Below, one piece after another: positions 42,672 to 51,509 of a DNA stretch of 64,000 nt. Made by a program: the position numbers and the translations under genes. The stretch lies in the NCBI GenBank assembly GCA_963833235.1, contig CAWHXG010000003.1, positions 62,001 to 126,000 on the forward strand. The letters are read 5' to 3'. Within the stretch, counting starts at the first letter, position 1. Each line of letters opens with the position of its first letter. The notes beneath the pieces are model-generated. The model did no database searches, was not told the DNA's origin, and saw only the letters and a program-made list of their open reading frames with translations. The stretch is from CAWHXG01 sp963833235 (lineage in GTDB: Bacteria; Pseudomonadota; Alphaproteobacteria; Rhodobacterales; Rhodobacteraceae).

Positions 42672-43763
42672 CTAGTGATTTGGGTCCCGGTTTGAAACCG
42701 ATTTCTGCAATGCGCGGACCTCGTCGAACAGCTTTGGAAGGCGCCGTAGCGCCTTCTGGATCTGGATGTGTGTGGTCATCTTCATGCCTGGATAACCCAG
42801 CAGCACCCGCCCGGCCGGGGCATTGGTGAAGATCTTCGTGGCGCCCCCCGCCACGACGTCGTCCCCGACGAAGATGTTGTCATTCACCCCGACTTGCCCG
42901 GCCAGGACCACACGGTCCCCGATCCGCGTGGAGCCTGCGATGCCCACCTGCGAGCAGAAGAGGCAATCCTCGCCGACCTGCACGTTGTGGCCGACCATCA
43001 CCAGGTTGTCGATCTTTGTGCCGCGCCCGATCCGGGTGGCGCGGATGGTGCCGCGGTCGATGGTGCTGTTCGCACCGATCTCCACGTCGTCACCGATCTC
43101 GACGCCGCCGAGGGAATGGATGCGGGTCCAGCTTTGCGGAGCTTCGGCGTTCTCGCGACCGACGCTGTCGCGTACGCGCTCGACGGCCGACCTGTCCGGG
43201 GTGACGAACGAAAAGCCGTCTCCCCCGATGACCGCGCCGGGCTGGACGATGACGCGGGCGCCGAGCGTGACGGCCCGCCCCAGACGCGCCCCGGCATTCA
43301 ACAGGACATTGGCGCCGATCCGAGTTCCGGCGCCGATGGTCACGTGGGCGGCGATGCGGGCACTCGGCCCGATCGAGACCTCCGCGCCGATCACTGCGAA
43401 GGGGCCGATCCGGGCTCCCTCGCCAATCCGGGCCGTTCCATCGATGATCGCCGCCGGATGGATCCCGCGCGGCAGATCGGGTCCGGGATCGAGCGCCGCC
43501 GTCAAGCCGGCCATCGCAAATCGCGGGCGCCTTGCGAATAGCGCGGCCTCGAGGCCCATCGCCCGCCAGTCCGCCCCCTCCCAAAGGAGCGCCGCACGGG
43601 CGCTACCGGCAGAGAGACCCTCTGCATACCGCGCGTCCATCGCCAGAGCCAAGGTGTCGGCCATCGCAGCCGCAGGCTCCGCGGCTCCGACGATCACAAG
43701 CGTGCCATCCCCTTCGATCCGGGCATCTATCGCAGTCGCGATCTCGGTCAGGGTGTGCGCCAT
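42672..43763 (-). CDS. lpxD: UDP-3-O-(3-hydroxyacyl)glucosamine N-acyltransferase
   Basis: 363 aa from ATG at 43761-43763. An N-terminal uridine-binding domain (about 1-100) is followed by left-handed beta-helix hexapeptide repeats (about 105-320; for example IGEGARIGPFAVIG). The catalytic His lies in NLVMVGHNVQVGEDC, and the C-terminal helix ends LPKLFDEVRALQK. It adds the N-linked hydroxyacyl chains of lipid A. It is not beside fabZ-lpxA as in the usual lipid A cluster but heads an operon with its own acyl carrier and condensing enzyme. Confidence 0.94.
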   Translation of the reverse strand: MAHTLTEIATAIDARIEGDGTLVIVGAAEPAAAMADTLALAMDARYAEGLSAGSARAALLWEGADWRAMGLEAALFARRPRFAMAGLTAALDPGPDLPRGIHPAAIIDGTARIGEGARIGPFAVIGAEVSIGPSARIAAHVTIGAGTRIGANVLLNAGARLGRAVTLGARVIVQPGAVIGGDGFSFVTPDRSAVERVRDSVGRENAEAPQSWTRIHSLGGVEIGDDVEIGANSTIDRGTIRATRIGRGTKIDNLVMVGHNVQVGEDCLFCSQVGIAGSTRIGDRVVLAGQVGVNDNIFVGDDVVAGGATKIFTNAPAGRVLLGYPGMKMTTHIQIQKALRRLPKLFDEVRALQKSVSNRDPNH

Positions 43764-43798
43764 GGAGGCCGGCTCCGGAATGCAGGACGTGGCGCCAG

Positions 43799-45466
43799 TT
43801 ATCCCCGCACGGTATCGAGTGTCACCCCCGCATCGTTCAACGCGCGATAGACCTTCGCATCGCGCCCGTAGATGTCGCGGCGGAACTGGATCCGCCCCTT
43901 GGCCTGGGTGAACGCCGTCCGGTAGATCAGATGCACGGGGACAGGCGCATCGAGGTTCACGTAGGTTTCCCGGCCGCTGTTCAGTCGCGTCTTGAAGAAG
44001 CCCACGGGATCGCCGGTCTGAACGCTCAGCAGGGCATAGGCGAAGTCGAACGGGTCGTTCAGGCGAATGCAACCGTGGCTGTAGGCGCGCGTCTCACGGG
44101 AGAACAGAGATTTCGCCGGCGTGTCGTGCAGGTAGATGTTATACGCATTCGGGAATATAAACTTCACGCGGCCAAGCGCATTGCTCTGGCTCGGCGGCTC
44201 TCGCAGCCGGAATGGAAAGGTTGCGGCCGAATACGCGGTGAAGTTGACGGCCCCACGCGACACGACGCGCCCCTTGCTGTCGACCAACTCGAGATGCCCG
44301 ACGGCACCGGGATCGGCCTGGAGCTTCGGAAGGTATTCCTTCGTCGTGATCGAACGCGGGACGTTCCAGGTGGGGTTTATGACCATGAACTCCATAAGGT
44401 CGGAGAACTCGGGCGACTGGTGGCTGCGCAAGCCCTTGCCGATGACGGAGCGTGTCTGGAAGGTTACTCGTCCGTCGTCGACGATCTGCGCCGAGTAGTC
44501 GGGAAGGTTGACCCGCACGTGGCGGCGCCCGAGTGGCATGTTCATCCACCGTTCCCGCTCCAGGGCTACGACAAGCTGCTCCAACCTCTCTTCGACCGAC
44601 CGATTCAACTCGCCTAGTGTCGCCGGGCCGGCAATCCCATCCTCTGCCAGACCGTGATCCTTCTGGAAACTCCGAACCGCCTCCGTCAGCGCCCCATCGT
44701 AGGCCGTCGCAGCCGTGCGGCCGAGATATCCCATGCGCATCAGGCGGTCGCGCAGATCGACGACGGCCGGGCCGGCGGCTCCGGGCTTGAGGGTCGCCGT
44801 CCCCGTCGCTGGGCCCCATCCACCCCGCGCGGACAACTCTTCCAGCTGCAGCTTGGCGCGCAGGAGGCGCGGATATTCCGGAGTTTGCGGCGGCAGTGCC
44901 GCGAGAAAGCCGGCGGGGGCGCTTCGCGCGAAAGCCTCGAGCGTTTTGCCGGGGTCGCGACGGGGGGCCTGCCGTTTGATCAGACTGTCCACCTGCGAAG
45001 GCGTCAGCACGCCGCTCTGAATATCCTCGGCATAGTCGAGAAAAGAACGGGTAATCCTGACCTCCAGTTCACCGAGATCGATTGCGGATCGCATGTCGGC
45101 GAGGTCTTGCCGGAGCGCCGTGGCACCGTAGGCGTTCGTGGGGAGGGCGTGCAGGGATGCCTCGTCCAACGCCTTCAGGAAGGCAGCCCGCCGCCTGGCG
45201 GCAGCATCAGTTCGGCCCGTCCAGATCGGTTCGTAGGAGCGCGCCGCGTAGAATTCAGCGATTGGAGCCGTCTTGGCCGCGGCAACGGCCAGGGCCTGCT
45301 TGAAGGCGATTCCCTCGTTCTGCGCAGCCGCGGGGCGAGCCAGCCCCAGCAGGCTAACAAAAGCGCCCAGGGTCAGCACGGCCAGCATCGTCCTCGCGGA
45401 CTGGAGGCGCGGGAAGGCGGCCGCGGCAGACATGCTCGCGGATTTCGCCGGCGGCGTCGCTTTCAT
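43799..45466 (-). CDS. L,D-transpeptidase with peptidoglycan-binding domain (YcbB/LdtD type)
   Basis: 555 aa from ATG at 45464-45466 (AAGG 8 nt upstream). A signal sequence ends near ARPAAAQ. An N-terminal scaffold region is followed by a peptidoglycan-binding_1 repeat (about 230-285, VVDLRDRLMRMGYLG) and a YkuD catalytic domain with SHGCIRL, Cys466 being the nucleophile. It makes 3-3 crosslinks in peptidoglycan. The adjacent divergent gene encodes a YcbK-type protein, so the pair resembles the enterobacterial ycbB-ycbK neighbourhood. It lies 35 bp upstream of lpxD on the same strand. Confidence 0.93.
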   Translation of the reverse strand: MKATPPAKSASMSAAAAFPRLQSARTMLAVLTLGAFVSLLGLARPAAAQNEGIAFKQALAVAAAKTAPIAEFYAARSYEPIWTGRTDAAARRRAAFLKALDEASLHALPTNAYGATALRQDLADMRSAIDLGELEVRITRSFLDYAEDIQSGVLTPSQVDSLIKRQAPRRDPGKTLEAFARSAPAGFLAALPPQTPEYPRLLRAKLQLEELSARGGWGPATGTATLKPGAAGPAVVDLRDRLMRMGYLGRTAATAYDGALTEAVRSFQKDHGLAEDGIAGPATLGELNRSVEERLEQLVVALERERWMNMPLGRRHVRVNLPDYSAQIVDDGRVTFQTRSVIGKGLRSHQSPEFSDLMEFMVINPTWNVPRSITTKEYLPKLQADPGAVGHLELVDSKGRVVSRGAVNFTAYSAATFPFRLREPPSQSNALGRVKFIFPNAYNIYLHDTPAKSLFSRETRAYSHGCIRLNDPFDFAYALLSVQTGDPVGFFKTRLNSGRETYVNLDAPVPVHLIYRTAFTQAKGRIQFRRDIYGRDAKVYRALNDAGVTLDTVRG

Positions 45467-45756
45467 GACCTGCACCTTCCCAAAACTCCTCGTGACCCTA
45501 CCAAAGCACGAACTGTCTGAACAAAACCTGAAAGCCGGAGCGCGAACTCATGTCGCTCAAAGGTCACGATCCGTCATTTTCCTAAACGTCGTTAACGCCT
45601 CGTTCGGGATGATGTGCGCAAGATCCCGCTCACTAAGGGGGAACAAAAGGCCATCACGGCACACGACATTTGCTGCCACGAATGCTTGTGCAATAGAGAA
45701 TGCTGTGGGATGGTTCAGAAAATGGCCGGACAATCGGCAGAACGAGGCAGACAGGC

Positions 45757-46335
45757 ATGACTAACGATGCGACGAACGGCGAATGCCGTATCAGTCGCCG
45801 CGGGCTCTTGGGCGCGTTCGCGGCAATTGGCGTGACGGCGGCTCCAACCTACGGCAACGCCTTCGGATTCCTTCGAGGCGGTGGAGATATCCGCAGGCTT
45901 CGCATGTATTCGGGGCGAACCGGCGAAAACCTTGACTTGATCTATTGGGTCGACGGAAAGTACGTTCGCCCCGCCCTTCAGGAGATCAATCATTTCATGC
46001 GTGACTGGCGGTCCAATCGCGAAATCAACATCGATACCCGCACGATCGACGTGATGTCTGCCGCGCACGGATTGCTGGAGGCCGATGAGCCCTATCTGCT
46101 TCTCTCGGGCTACCGGACGCCACAGACCAATGCGATGCTGCGCAGCAAGTCCCGCGGGGTCGCCAAGCAATCCCTTCACATGCTGGGCCAAGCCGCCGAT
46201 CTGCGCCTCAAAACGCGGAGCGTGAACCAGATCGCGCGTGCGGCGGCGGCCTGCAAGGTTGGTGGCGTCGGGCGATATTCCCGGTCCAATTTCGTGCATA
46301 TGGATTGCGGAGCGGTCCGGACCTGGGGTCGCTGA
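45757..46335 (+). CDS. DUF882 / YcbK-type peptidase M15-like protein
   Basis: 192 aa. A Tat signal is visible: CRISRRGLLGAFAAIGVTAAP. The catalytic domain has SGYRTP, SLHMLGQAADLRL (zinc-binding His/Asp) and VHMDCGAVR (third metal ligand), the M15 D,D/L,D-carboxypeptidase pattern. It is probably periplasmic and trims or remodels peptidoglycan. ATG at 45757 is preceded by GAGGC. It is divergent from the L,D-transpeptidase gene across 290 bp, a functional pair seen widely. This region is slightly lower in GC. Confidence 0.92.
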   Translation: MTNDATNGECRISRRGLLGAFAAIGVTAAPTYGNAFGFLRGGGDIRRLRMYSGRTGENLDLIYWVDGKYVRPALQEINHFMRDWRSNREINIDTRTIDVMSAAHGLLEADEPYLLLSGYRTPQTNAMLRSKSRGVAKQSLHMLGQAADLRLKTRSVNQIARAAAACKVGGVGRYSRSNFVHMDCGAVRTWGR

Positions 46336-46896
46336 CCTGGCCGGGGGAGCTTCGCCCCATCACGTGACGGATAGTCGCGCTTCCTTCGCATACTGAAGAC
46401 CATGGTCGCGAGCTACCTTCGCGCCCACGCCTTTGAGCCTATTTTCCGCCTTGGGGCGCCGCCTCTACGGGATCACCGCTTTTCCGCTCGCGGCAATCCA
46501 CTTTCAGGTGGCCAACCCGCAGGTAGTGTATCCCAAGAGCGCGGCGCGCGTGACCGGCACGACGCGTGCGGACTTCGGGATCGCGGATCTCTGCGGAGGG
46601 CCGAATGAGCATGCGGGTCGGACGTATCCTGCGGTCTCCGTCACACACTTGCGTGCGCCGGTTCGCCATCCCTGCGCGTGGAGCGCTGGCTCGCCCCGGC
46701 GGGCGCTGCCTCTGCTACCGCCCCTCCTCAGCCGCTTGATCAGCGGTGGTCGGTGCGGGTCCATCGCGCGCGGGCTCCTCCTGCCCGCGTCCTTCTCCGC
46801 CGCTCGTTCCGCCGGCCCCGATCTTGCCATTCCGATCAGAGAATTACGCGCCTCAGCGGGGCCTTTGCCCTCCATTGCGGTCGAAAGGACCCTGAC
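46336..46896. other. Non-coding gap before the copper chaperone gene
   Basis: About 560 bp. Open frames on both strands (such as 46433-46900 plus) lack ribosome sites and family similarity. A GC-rich hairpin at 46769-46789 (CGCGGGC, loop TCCTCCT, GCCCGCG) displays an anti-Shine-Dalgarno-like CCTCCT in its loop. Confidence 0.45.
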
Positions 46897-47373
46897 ATGA
46901 CCCGTTCAACCCTTTGCGTAGCAGCATTGCTTTCCTTCACCGCCAGCGGCGCCATTGCACACGAGTATCGTGCCGGCGCCATTCGCGTCGATCACCCCAT
47001 GGCCTTCGAGACGCCGCCAACCGCGATGTCTGGCGGCGGCTACATGACGATCACCAACGAAGGCGAAACGGAGGATCGCCTCGTCGGCATCCGCGGGGAT
47101 TTCCCGCGGCTAGAGCTACACACCACGATGGAGACCGATGGCATTGTGCGCATGAGTCATGTCGATGCCATTGCCATCCCTGCTGGAGAGACCGTGACAC
47201 TGGCCCCCGGCGGGCTTCACGTGATGTTCATGGGGCTCAACGGCGACCCATTCGAACCGGGAGAGCGCATTCCGGCAACCCTGCTGTTCGAACATGCCGG
47301 TGAGCTCGATGTCGTCTTCACCGTCGAAGAGCGCCAGGGAAACACCAAGGGGCAGAAGCACCAGGGACATTGA
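46897..47373 (+). CDS. PCu(A)C copper chaperone
   Basis: 158 aa. A signal peptide ends GAIAHEY (about residue 22). The copper-binding HXnMX21-22HXM pattern is visible: HPMAFETPPTAMSGGGYM, then LELHTTMETDGIVRM and GGLHVMFMG, with the H and M ligands in order. A short His/Lys/Gln C-terminal tail (GQKHQGH) may add metal affinity. PCu(A)C proteins deliver Cu(I) to the CuA site of cytochrome oxidase. GAAAGGA lies 8 nt before the ATG at 46897. No SCO partner is adjacent. Confidence 0.93.
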   Translation: MTRSTLCVAALLSFTASGAIAHEYRAGAIRVDHPMAFETPPTAMSGGGYMTITNEGETEDRLVGIRGDFPRLELHTTMETDGIVRMSHVDAIAIPAGETVTLAPGGLHVMFMGLNGDPFEPGERIPATLLFEHAGELDVVFTVEERQGNTKGQKHQGH

Positions 47374-47442
47374 TAGCTCTGGCACAGCCGACTCATCGTC
47401 CATCGGGGCCCACCCGTCCGAAGGGCGGGCCCTGCCGCGTGC

Positions 47443-48972
47443 CTACTCCGCGGGCGCCGGCGCCGGCGCCGGGCGGGCGACCTTCGGCCGGTCGAACCCG
47501 TAGGCGGTGAGGTCCATCACCTCCTCGTCCAACTCCGCCCAGAGTACCCGTTCAGCTTCGGTAGCCTTCGGCGAGAACAAACCCGTCCAAGCGTAGAAGA
47601 CGCCGATCACCGGCGCCAGCCAGCACGCGAAGGCCAGCGGGATGTAGAGCAGGTTCTCGAGGTTTCCGTCACCGACCCCAAGCGCCAGCGCGCTGATCAC
47701 GAAAGCACCTCCGGCATTCCAGGGGATCAGCGGCGACATCAGCGTCCCGCCCTCCTCGATGGCGCGGCTGAGGTTCAGCGTGGAGTACCCCATGCCGCGA
47801 TAGACCGGCGCATACATCCGCCCGGGCAACGCGATCGAGAGATAGGGGTCGCCCGCCACCAGATTGGTCGCGATCGAGGTGCCGATCGCGGAGGTCTGGA
47901 TACCCGCGAACGTGCGGACGCGTTGCATGATCGACCGGATGATGGTCTCAAGGCAGCCGGTCCGCTCCAGGGCGCCGCCGAAGGCGAGCGCAATCAGCAC
48001 AAGCGAGATCGTCCACATCATCGACTGGATGCCGCCGCGGTTCAGCAGGCTGTCGATTTCGGACACTCCGGTATCGATGCTGTAACCGCTATTGGCGTAC
48101 TGGAACGTGTCGTGGAGGCCTGCGCCCTGGAAGACGATGGCCAACAGCGCGCCGACGACCACGCCCGCGAAAAGCGAGGGGATCGGCGGATACTTCATGA
48201 TCGCCAGCCCAATCACGAGAAGGGCGGGCAGGAGCAATAGCGGCGAGATCCAGAACGCCTCCTGCAGGCCGGTGGTGATGGCATTGATGCTTTCGAAGGT
48301 CGCGCTGCCCTCGCCGATCGTGGTGAAGCCGACCCAGATGTAGATGGCCAAGGCGATCAGCATGGCCGGCACGGTGGTGGGCATCATGTTGCGGATATGG
48401 TCGAAGAGGCCCACCCCGGTAACTGCCGGGGCGAGGTTGGTGGTGTCGGACAACGGCGAGATCTTGTCGCCGAAGAAGGCGCCCGAAACGACCGCGCCGG
48501 CCGTCCAATAGGCCGGGATGCCGAACCCCTCGCCGATGCCCATCAAGGCCAGGCCGACGGTGCCGACCGTGCCCCAGGACGTACCGAGCGAAAGGGACAC
48601 GACCGCGCACAGGATCATCGCCGCGGCGAGGAAGACCGAAGGCGAGAGCAGGACGAGCCCATAATAGATCAGGGTGGGAACCGTGCCGCTGGCGATCCAG
48701 ACGCCGATGATCATACCGACCACGATCAGCACGGAGACGGACGGAAGCGACACGTTGATAACATGAAAGAGGCCATCCTGGATGCTCTTCCAGGTATGCC
48801 CCAGATAGACCCCGACGATGGCGGTGATGGCGAGCCCGATGGCGAGCGGAATGTGCGGGGTGAAATCCCCGAAGTAGAAGAGCTGCATCCCCAGGACGAG
48901 CAGGGTCAGCACCACAGGGATGAGGGCGAGGCCCAACCCCGGTTGCCTGATGTCGTGCGGTTCGGTTGTCAT
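47443..48972 (-). CDS. nhaC: Na+/H+ antiporter NhaC family
   Basis: 509 aa with about twelve hydrophobic segments. NhaC-type signatures are LGTSWGTVGTVGLALMGIG and FFGDKISPLSDTTNLAPAV in the middle, then SAIGTSIATNLVAGDPYLS and MSPLIPWNAGGAF near the end. It exchanges Na+ for H+ (some members malate/lactate) across the inner membrane, suiting a marine or saline habitat. The C-terminus has a Pro/Ala repeat tail (PAPAPAPAE). The start is ATG at 48970-48972. It stands alone. Confidence 0.95.
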   Translation of the reverse strand: MTTEPHDIRQPGLGLALIPVVLTLLVLGMQLFYFGDFTPHIPLAIGLAITAIVGVYLGHTWKSIQDGLFHVINVSLPSVSVLIVVGMIIGVWIASGTVPTLIYYGLVLLSPSVFLAAAMILCAVVSLSLGTSWGTVGTVGLALMGIGEGFGIPAYWTAGAVVSGAFFGDKISPLSDTTNLAPAVTGVGLFDHIRNMMPTTVPAMLIALAIYIWVGFTTIGEGSATFESINAITTGLQEAFWISPLLLLPALLVIGLAIMKYPPIPSLFAGVVVGALLAIVFQGAGLHDTFQYANSGYSIDTGVSEIDSLLNRGGIQSMMWTISLVLIALAFGGALERTGCLETIIRSIMQRVRTFAGIQTSAIGTSIATNLVAGDPYLSIALPGRMYAPVYRGMGYSTLNLSRAIEEGGTLMSPLIPWNAGGAFVISALALGVGDGNLENLLYIPLAFACWLAPVIGVFYAWTGLFSPKATEAERVLWAELDEEVMDLTAYGFDRPKVARPAPAPAPAE

Positions 48973-49175
48973 GATGCGGATCCCTCGCTCTTACTGTGAT
49001 GGACGCTTGAAGCGCCGGGGCCGCCCTGGAAATAGTGCCCCCCCATTGAAGCTTGGGCGCAAAGCCGGGATGCGGCTACCCCGGGGACCAACGCGATGTC
49101 GCCGAAGCATTCCGAAATGTCGCATACAACACATGACGCGGGGCCTTTCTCGCGAAGTCCCTGGTTCGAGAGGTA

Positions 49176-50735
49176 CTAGTTCGCCTCGAACGCCTGGGCG
49201 TTGGCCGGCGGCATGGCGGGCACGCGGTCGAGATCGGCCGTTTGCAGCGCGGTGGACGGGCGGGCCAGGCGATTGCGGATGACCCAATGGAGCCGCGTTT
49301 CCGCCCGCGTGATGGCCACGTAGGCCAGACGCTTCCACAGCGGCAAGCCCGCCTCGATCCGCCCCGAACCGGCGGCGGCATAGAGATCGGGCGCGAAGAC
49401 TTGCACCTCGGGCCATTGGGAGCCCTGCGCCTTGTGGATCGTCACCGCGGCCCCGTGCAGGAACACCGCCCCCATATGCGCAGCAGATGGGATGAACGGC
49501 TCGTCCTCGCCGGGGGCCTCGATCTTGACGATGGACGCCGCCGAAACCTGCGGCTCGGGCGCGCCGACCACATGCAGGCGCAGGAAGCCGGGCTTCTTGC
49601 CGGGGCCGAGATAGACCACCTGGGCCCCGCGAATGAGGCCGCGTGCCTCCAGATCCAACCGCTTCTTGCGATGTTTCAGCGGCAGCTCGAGCCCGTCGCA
49701 GATCAGCGGCTCGCCCGGAACGAGCGCGTCGGCCGGGGCGTCAAAGGCGGCGCGGAAGGCATGGATCAGCCGGATGCGGGTGGCGTTCCGCCAGACCAGT
49801 ACGGGCGAGCGGGCCATCAGGTCGGCCTGGACCCGCTCCGCCAGAACAACGCGATCGTCCCGTCCGGCGGCCTCGCGCACCATCGCCTCGAACGCAGAGA
49901 AGCTCAGCGTGTCGTCCCCGAGCGCATGGGCTAGGTCGAGGATCGGGTTGCCCTGAGCCTGCCGGTGAACGCGGGAAAGGGTCAGGCGAGCCGGCCCGGG
50001 CAGGGTATCGAAGACCATCTCGCCCGATTGCCCGACCGGCGCCAGCTGCGCAGGGTCGCCGAAAAGCACGAGGGACGAAAAGAGCTCGGCCAGATCGTCG
50101 AATTGGCGCTTGTCGAGCATCGAGCTTTCATCGACGAAGCCGATATCGAGGGGCTCCTCCCGCCGCTTCCAGCCGGCGATGAAGTCCGACCCGCGAAGCC
50201 CGGCACTGGCCAGCGCGCCCGGGATCGACTTCTGCGCGCTGTAGAAGGCAGCCGCCCGATCGAGCGCTGCCTCGGTCAGCCCCTCGATCTTCAGGCCCTC
50301 GATCTTGGGACGCTCCCCGCTCCCGGCCAGCCATTCCGCGATCTTCTCGTATTCCGGGTCGTAGACCGGCGTGTAGAGGATACGGTGGATCGTGGTCGCC
50401 GGAACGCCGCGCAGCCGCAGCACGCTGGCGGCCTTGTTCGTGGGCGCGAGGATCGCCAGCGTCCGGCGGTCCCGACGGCGGCGATGCTCGTAATCGCCGC
50501 TGACGATCTCGACCCCAGCTTCCGCGAGGGCCTCGAACAGTTTTGCAAGAAGCAGGGTCTTGCCCGATCCCGCCTTGCCCACGACGGCGAGGATCGAGGC
50601 GCCCTGCCCTTCCTCCTTGCGGGGGATCAGCGTGCCTGCCGAGAAGTTCACGCCGGCGTTCGACAGCAGGCTAGCCACCTCTTCATAGGCGGCCGTCTGA
50701 TCGCTCGACATCTGCACTTGGGCGACTTCGGTCAT
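49176..50735 (-). CDS. RecD-like ATP-dependent DNA helicase
   Basis: 519 aa from ATG at 50733-50735. Helicase superfamily 1 motifs are in order: VVGKAGSGKT (I, 51-60), LAILAPTNKAASVLR (Ia), IGFVDESSML (II), LFGDPAQLAPV (III), LSRVHRQ (IV), then TIHKAQGSQW and YVAITRAETRLHW (V/VI, UvrD_C_2 fold). It resembles the stand-alone RecD-like family seen in alphaproteobacteria, smaller than RecD2. It may process DNA ends or stalled forks; the role is unproven. It lies 41 bp downstream of luxI on the same strand. Confidence 0.92.
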   Translation of the reverse strand: MTEVAQVQMSSDQTAAYEEVASLLSNAGVNFSAGTLIPRKEEGQGASILAVVGKAGSGKTLLLAKLFEALAEAGVEIVSGDYEHRRRRDRRTLAILAPTNKAASVLRLRGVPATTIHRILYTPVYDPEYEKIAEWLAGSGERPKIEGLKIEGLTEAALDRAAAFYSAQKSIPGALASAGLRGSDFIAGWKRREEPLDIGFVDESSMLDKRQFDDLAELFSSLVLFGDPAQLAPVGQSGEMVFDTLPGPARLTLSRVHRQAQGNPILDLAHALGDDTLSFSAFEAMVREAAGRDDRVVLAERVQADLMARSPVLVWRNATRIRLIHAFRAAFDAPADALVPGEPLICDGLELPLKHRKKRLDLEARGLIRGAQVVYLGPGKKPGFLRLHVVGAPEPQVSAASIVKIEAPGEDEPFIPSAAHMGAVFLHGAAVTIHKAQGSQWPEVQVFAPDLYAAAGSGRIEAGLPLWKRLAYVAITRAETRLHWVIRNRLARPSTALQTADLDRVPAMPPANAQAFEAN

Positions 50736-50776
50736 CGCGGCGACCCTACCGCCGCACCCCGTCCGCCACCAGCGGC

Positions 50777-51418
50777 TCAGGCCGTTCTGCGATCGCTTTC
50801 CTGGCGGGCTCCGATAGAGAGGGACTGGTGGAACCAGAGGCGCGAAACCGGGCGCGGAATGCCGGCGGCCTTGCACATGCGCGAGAGCGTCGCCTCGGAA
50901 TGCGACCAGAGCCCTGCGCTGATGGCCTCGCGCCCCTCGCCCAATGTGCCCATGACCATGGGCGACCATCCCAGGCGGCGATAGATGCGCACCATCCGGG
51001 CATCGAAGACACCGACGGAAAAGCTCAGATTGAACCCCAAGCCGATCTCGGCACCGCCCAGCATCAGCGCAGCCGAGACGTTGGGCGCGGCACCGCGTGC
51101 AAGGCAGAACCGGGTGCATTCCCAGATCAGCGGATTGCAGAGTGGCCGGCCATCCAGCAGCTCGACGAAATGATCGTTGATCATGGTCTGCCCGCTTGTG
51201 GACAGGAAGCGCATGGAGCCGGCATGGCGTCCGTCGGCATCTTCGTAAATCACGTAGAGCGGGTTCAGCGCATCGTATTCGTCGCGCTCCTCGCCGTTCG
51301 GCCCGACTTCGACCTCCCACCCAAGTCGGGTGCGGAACTGATCGGCCCGGTCGCGAAACATCGTATCGCGCAAGGTCGGAAAGCGGTGCAGGTCGTTGCC
51401 GTAGACGTAGCGGATCAT
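50777..51418 (-). CDS. luxI: Acyl-homoserine-lactone synthase (LuxI family)
   Basis: 213 aa from ATG at 51416-51418; an upstream in-frame start at 51463 is not needed. All the LuxI invariants are at canonical positions: R24, F28 and W34 in DRADQFRTRLGW, D46 and D49 in ERDEYDA, R70 in GSMRF, F84 in NDHF, E100 and R103 in WECTRF. It makes an N-acyl-homoserine lactone signal from SAM and acyl-ACP; chain length cannot be told. It sits 91 bp downstream of luxR on the same strand, with an inverted repeat between them. Confidence 0.96.
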   Translation of the reverse strand: MIRYVYGNDLHRFPTLRDTMFRDRADQFRTRLGWEVEVGPNGEERDEYDALNPLYVIYEDADGRHAGSMRFLSTSGQTMINDHFVELLDGRPLCNPLIWECTRFCLARGAAPNVSAALMLGGAEIGLGFNLSFSVGVFDARMVRIYRRLGWSPMVMGTLGEGREAISAGLWSHSEATLSRMCKAAGIPRPVSRLWFHQSLSIGARQESDRRTA

Positions 51419-51477
51419 GATGGCCCCCAATTGCCGGTTGATGGGAGCACATTCGCAAAACATGGTTTAAGCGATCC

Positions 51478-51500
51478 TAACGGCGCCGAACTGGCCGTTA
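51478..51500. promoter_or_regulatory. Inverted repeat upstream of luxI
   Basis: TAACGGC, 9 nt, GCCGTTA: 23 bp with perfect 7-bp arms, about 60 bp before the luxI start codon. It overlaps the predicted luxI promoter area (TATACGG-type). A lux-box role is plausible but the sequence does not match the Vibrio consensus. Confidence 0.45.
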
Positions 51501-51509
51501 ACCGTATAT

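Noticed and set aside
46433..46900. 155-residue ORF before the copper chaperone gene
   Set aside because: No family similarity, no ribosome site and GTG start inside a low-confidence gap; probably not a gene.
49076..49416. Short minus-strand ORFs near 49.1-49.4 kb
   Set aside because: They lie in other frames of the RecD-like helicase 3' end and its downstream gap, with no ribosome site or family pattern.
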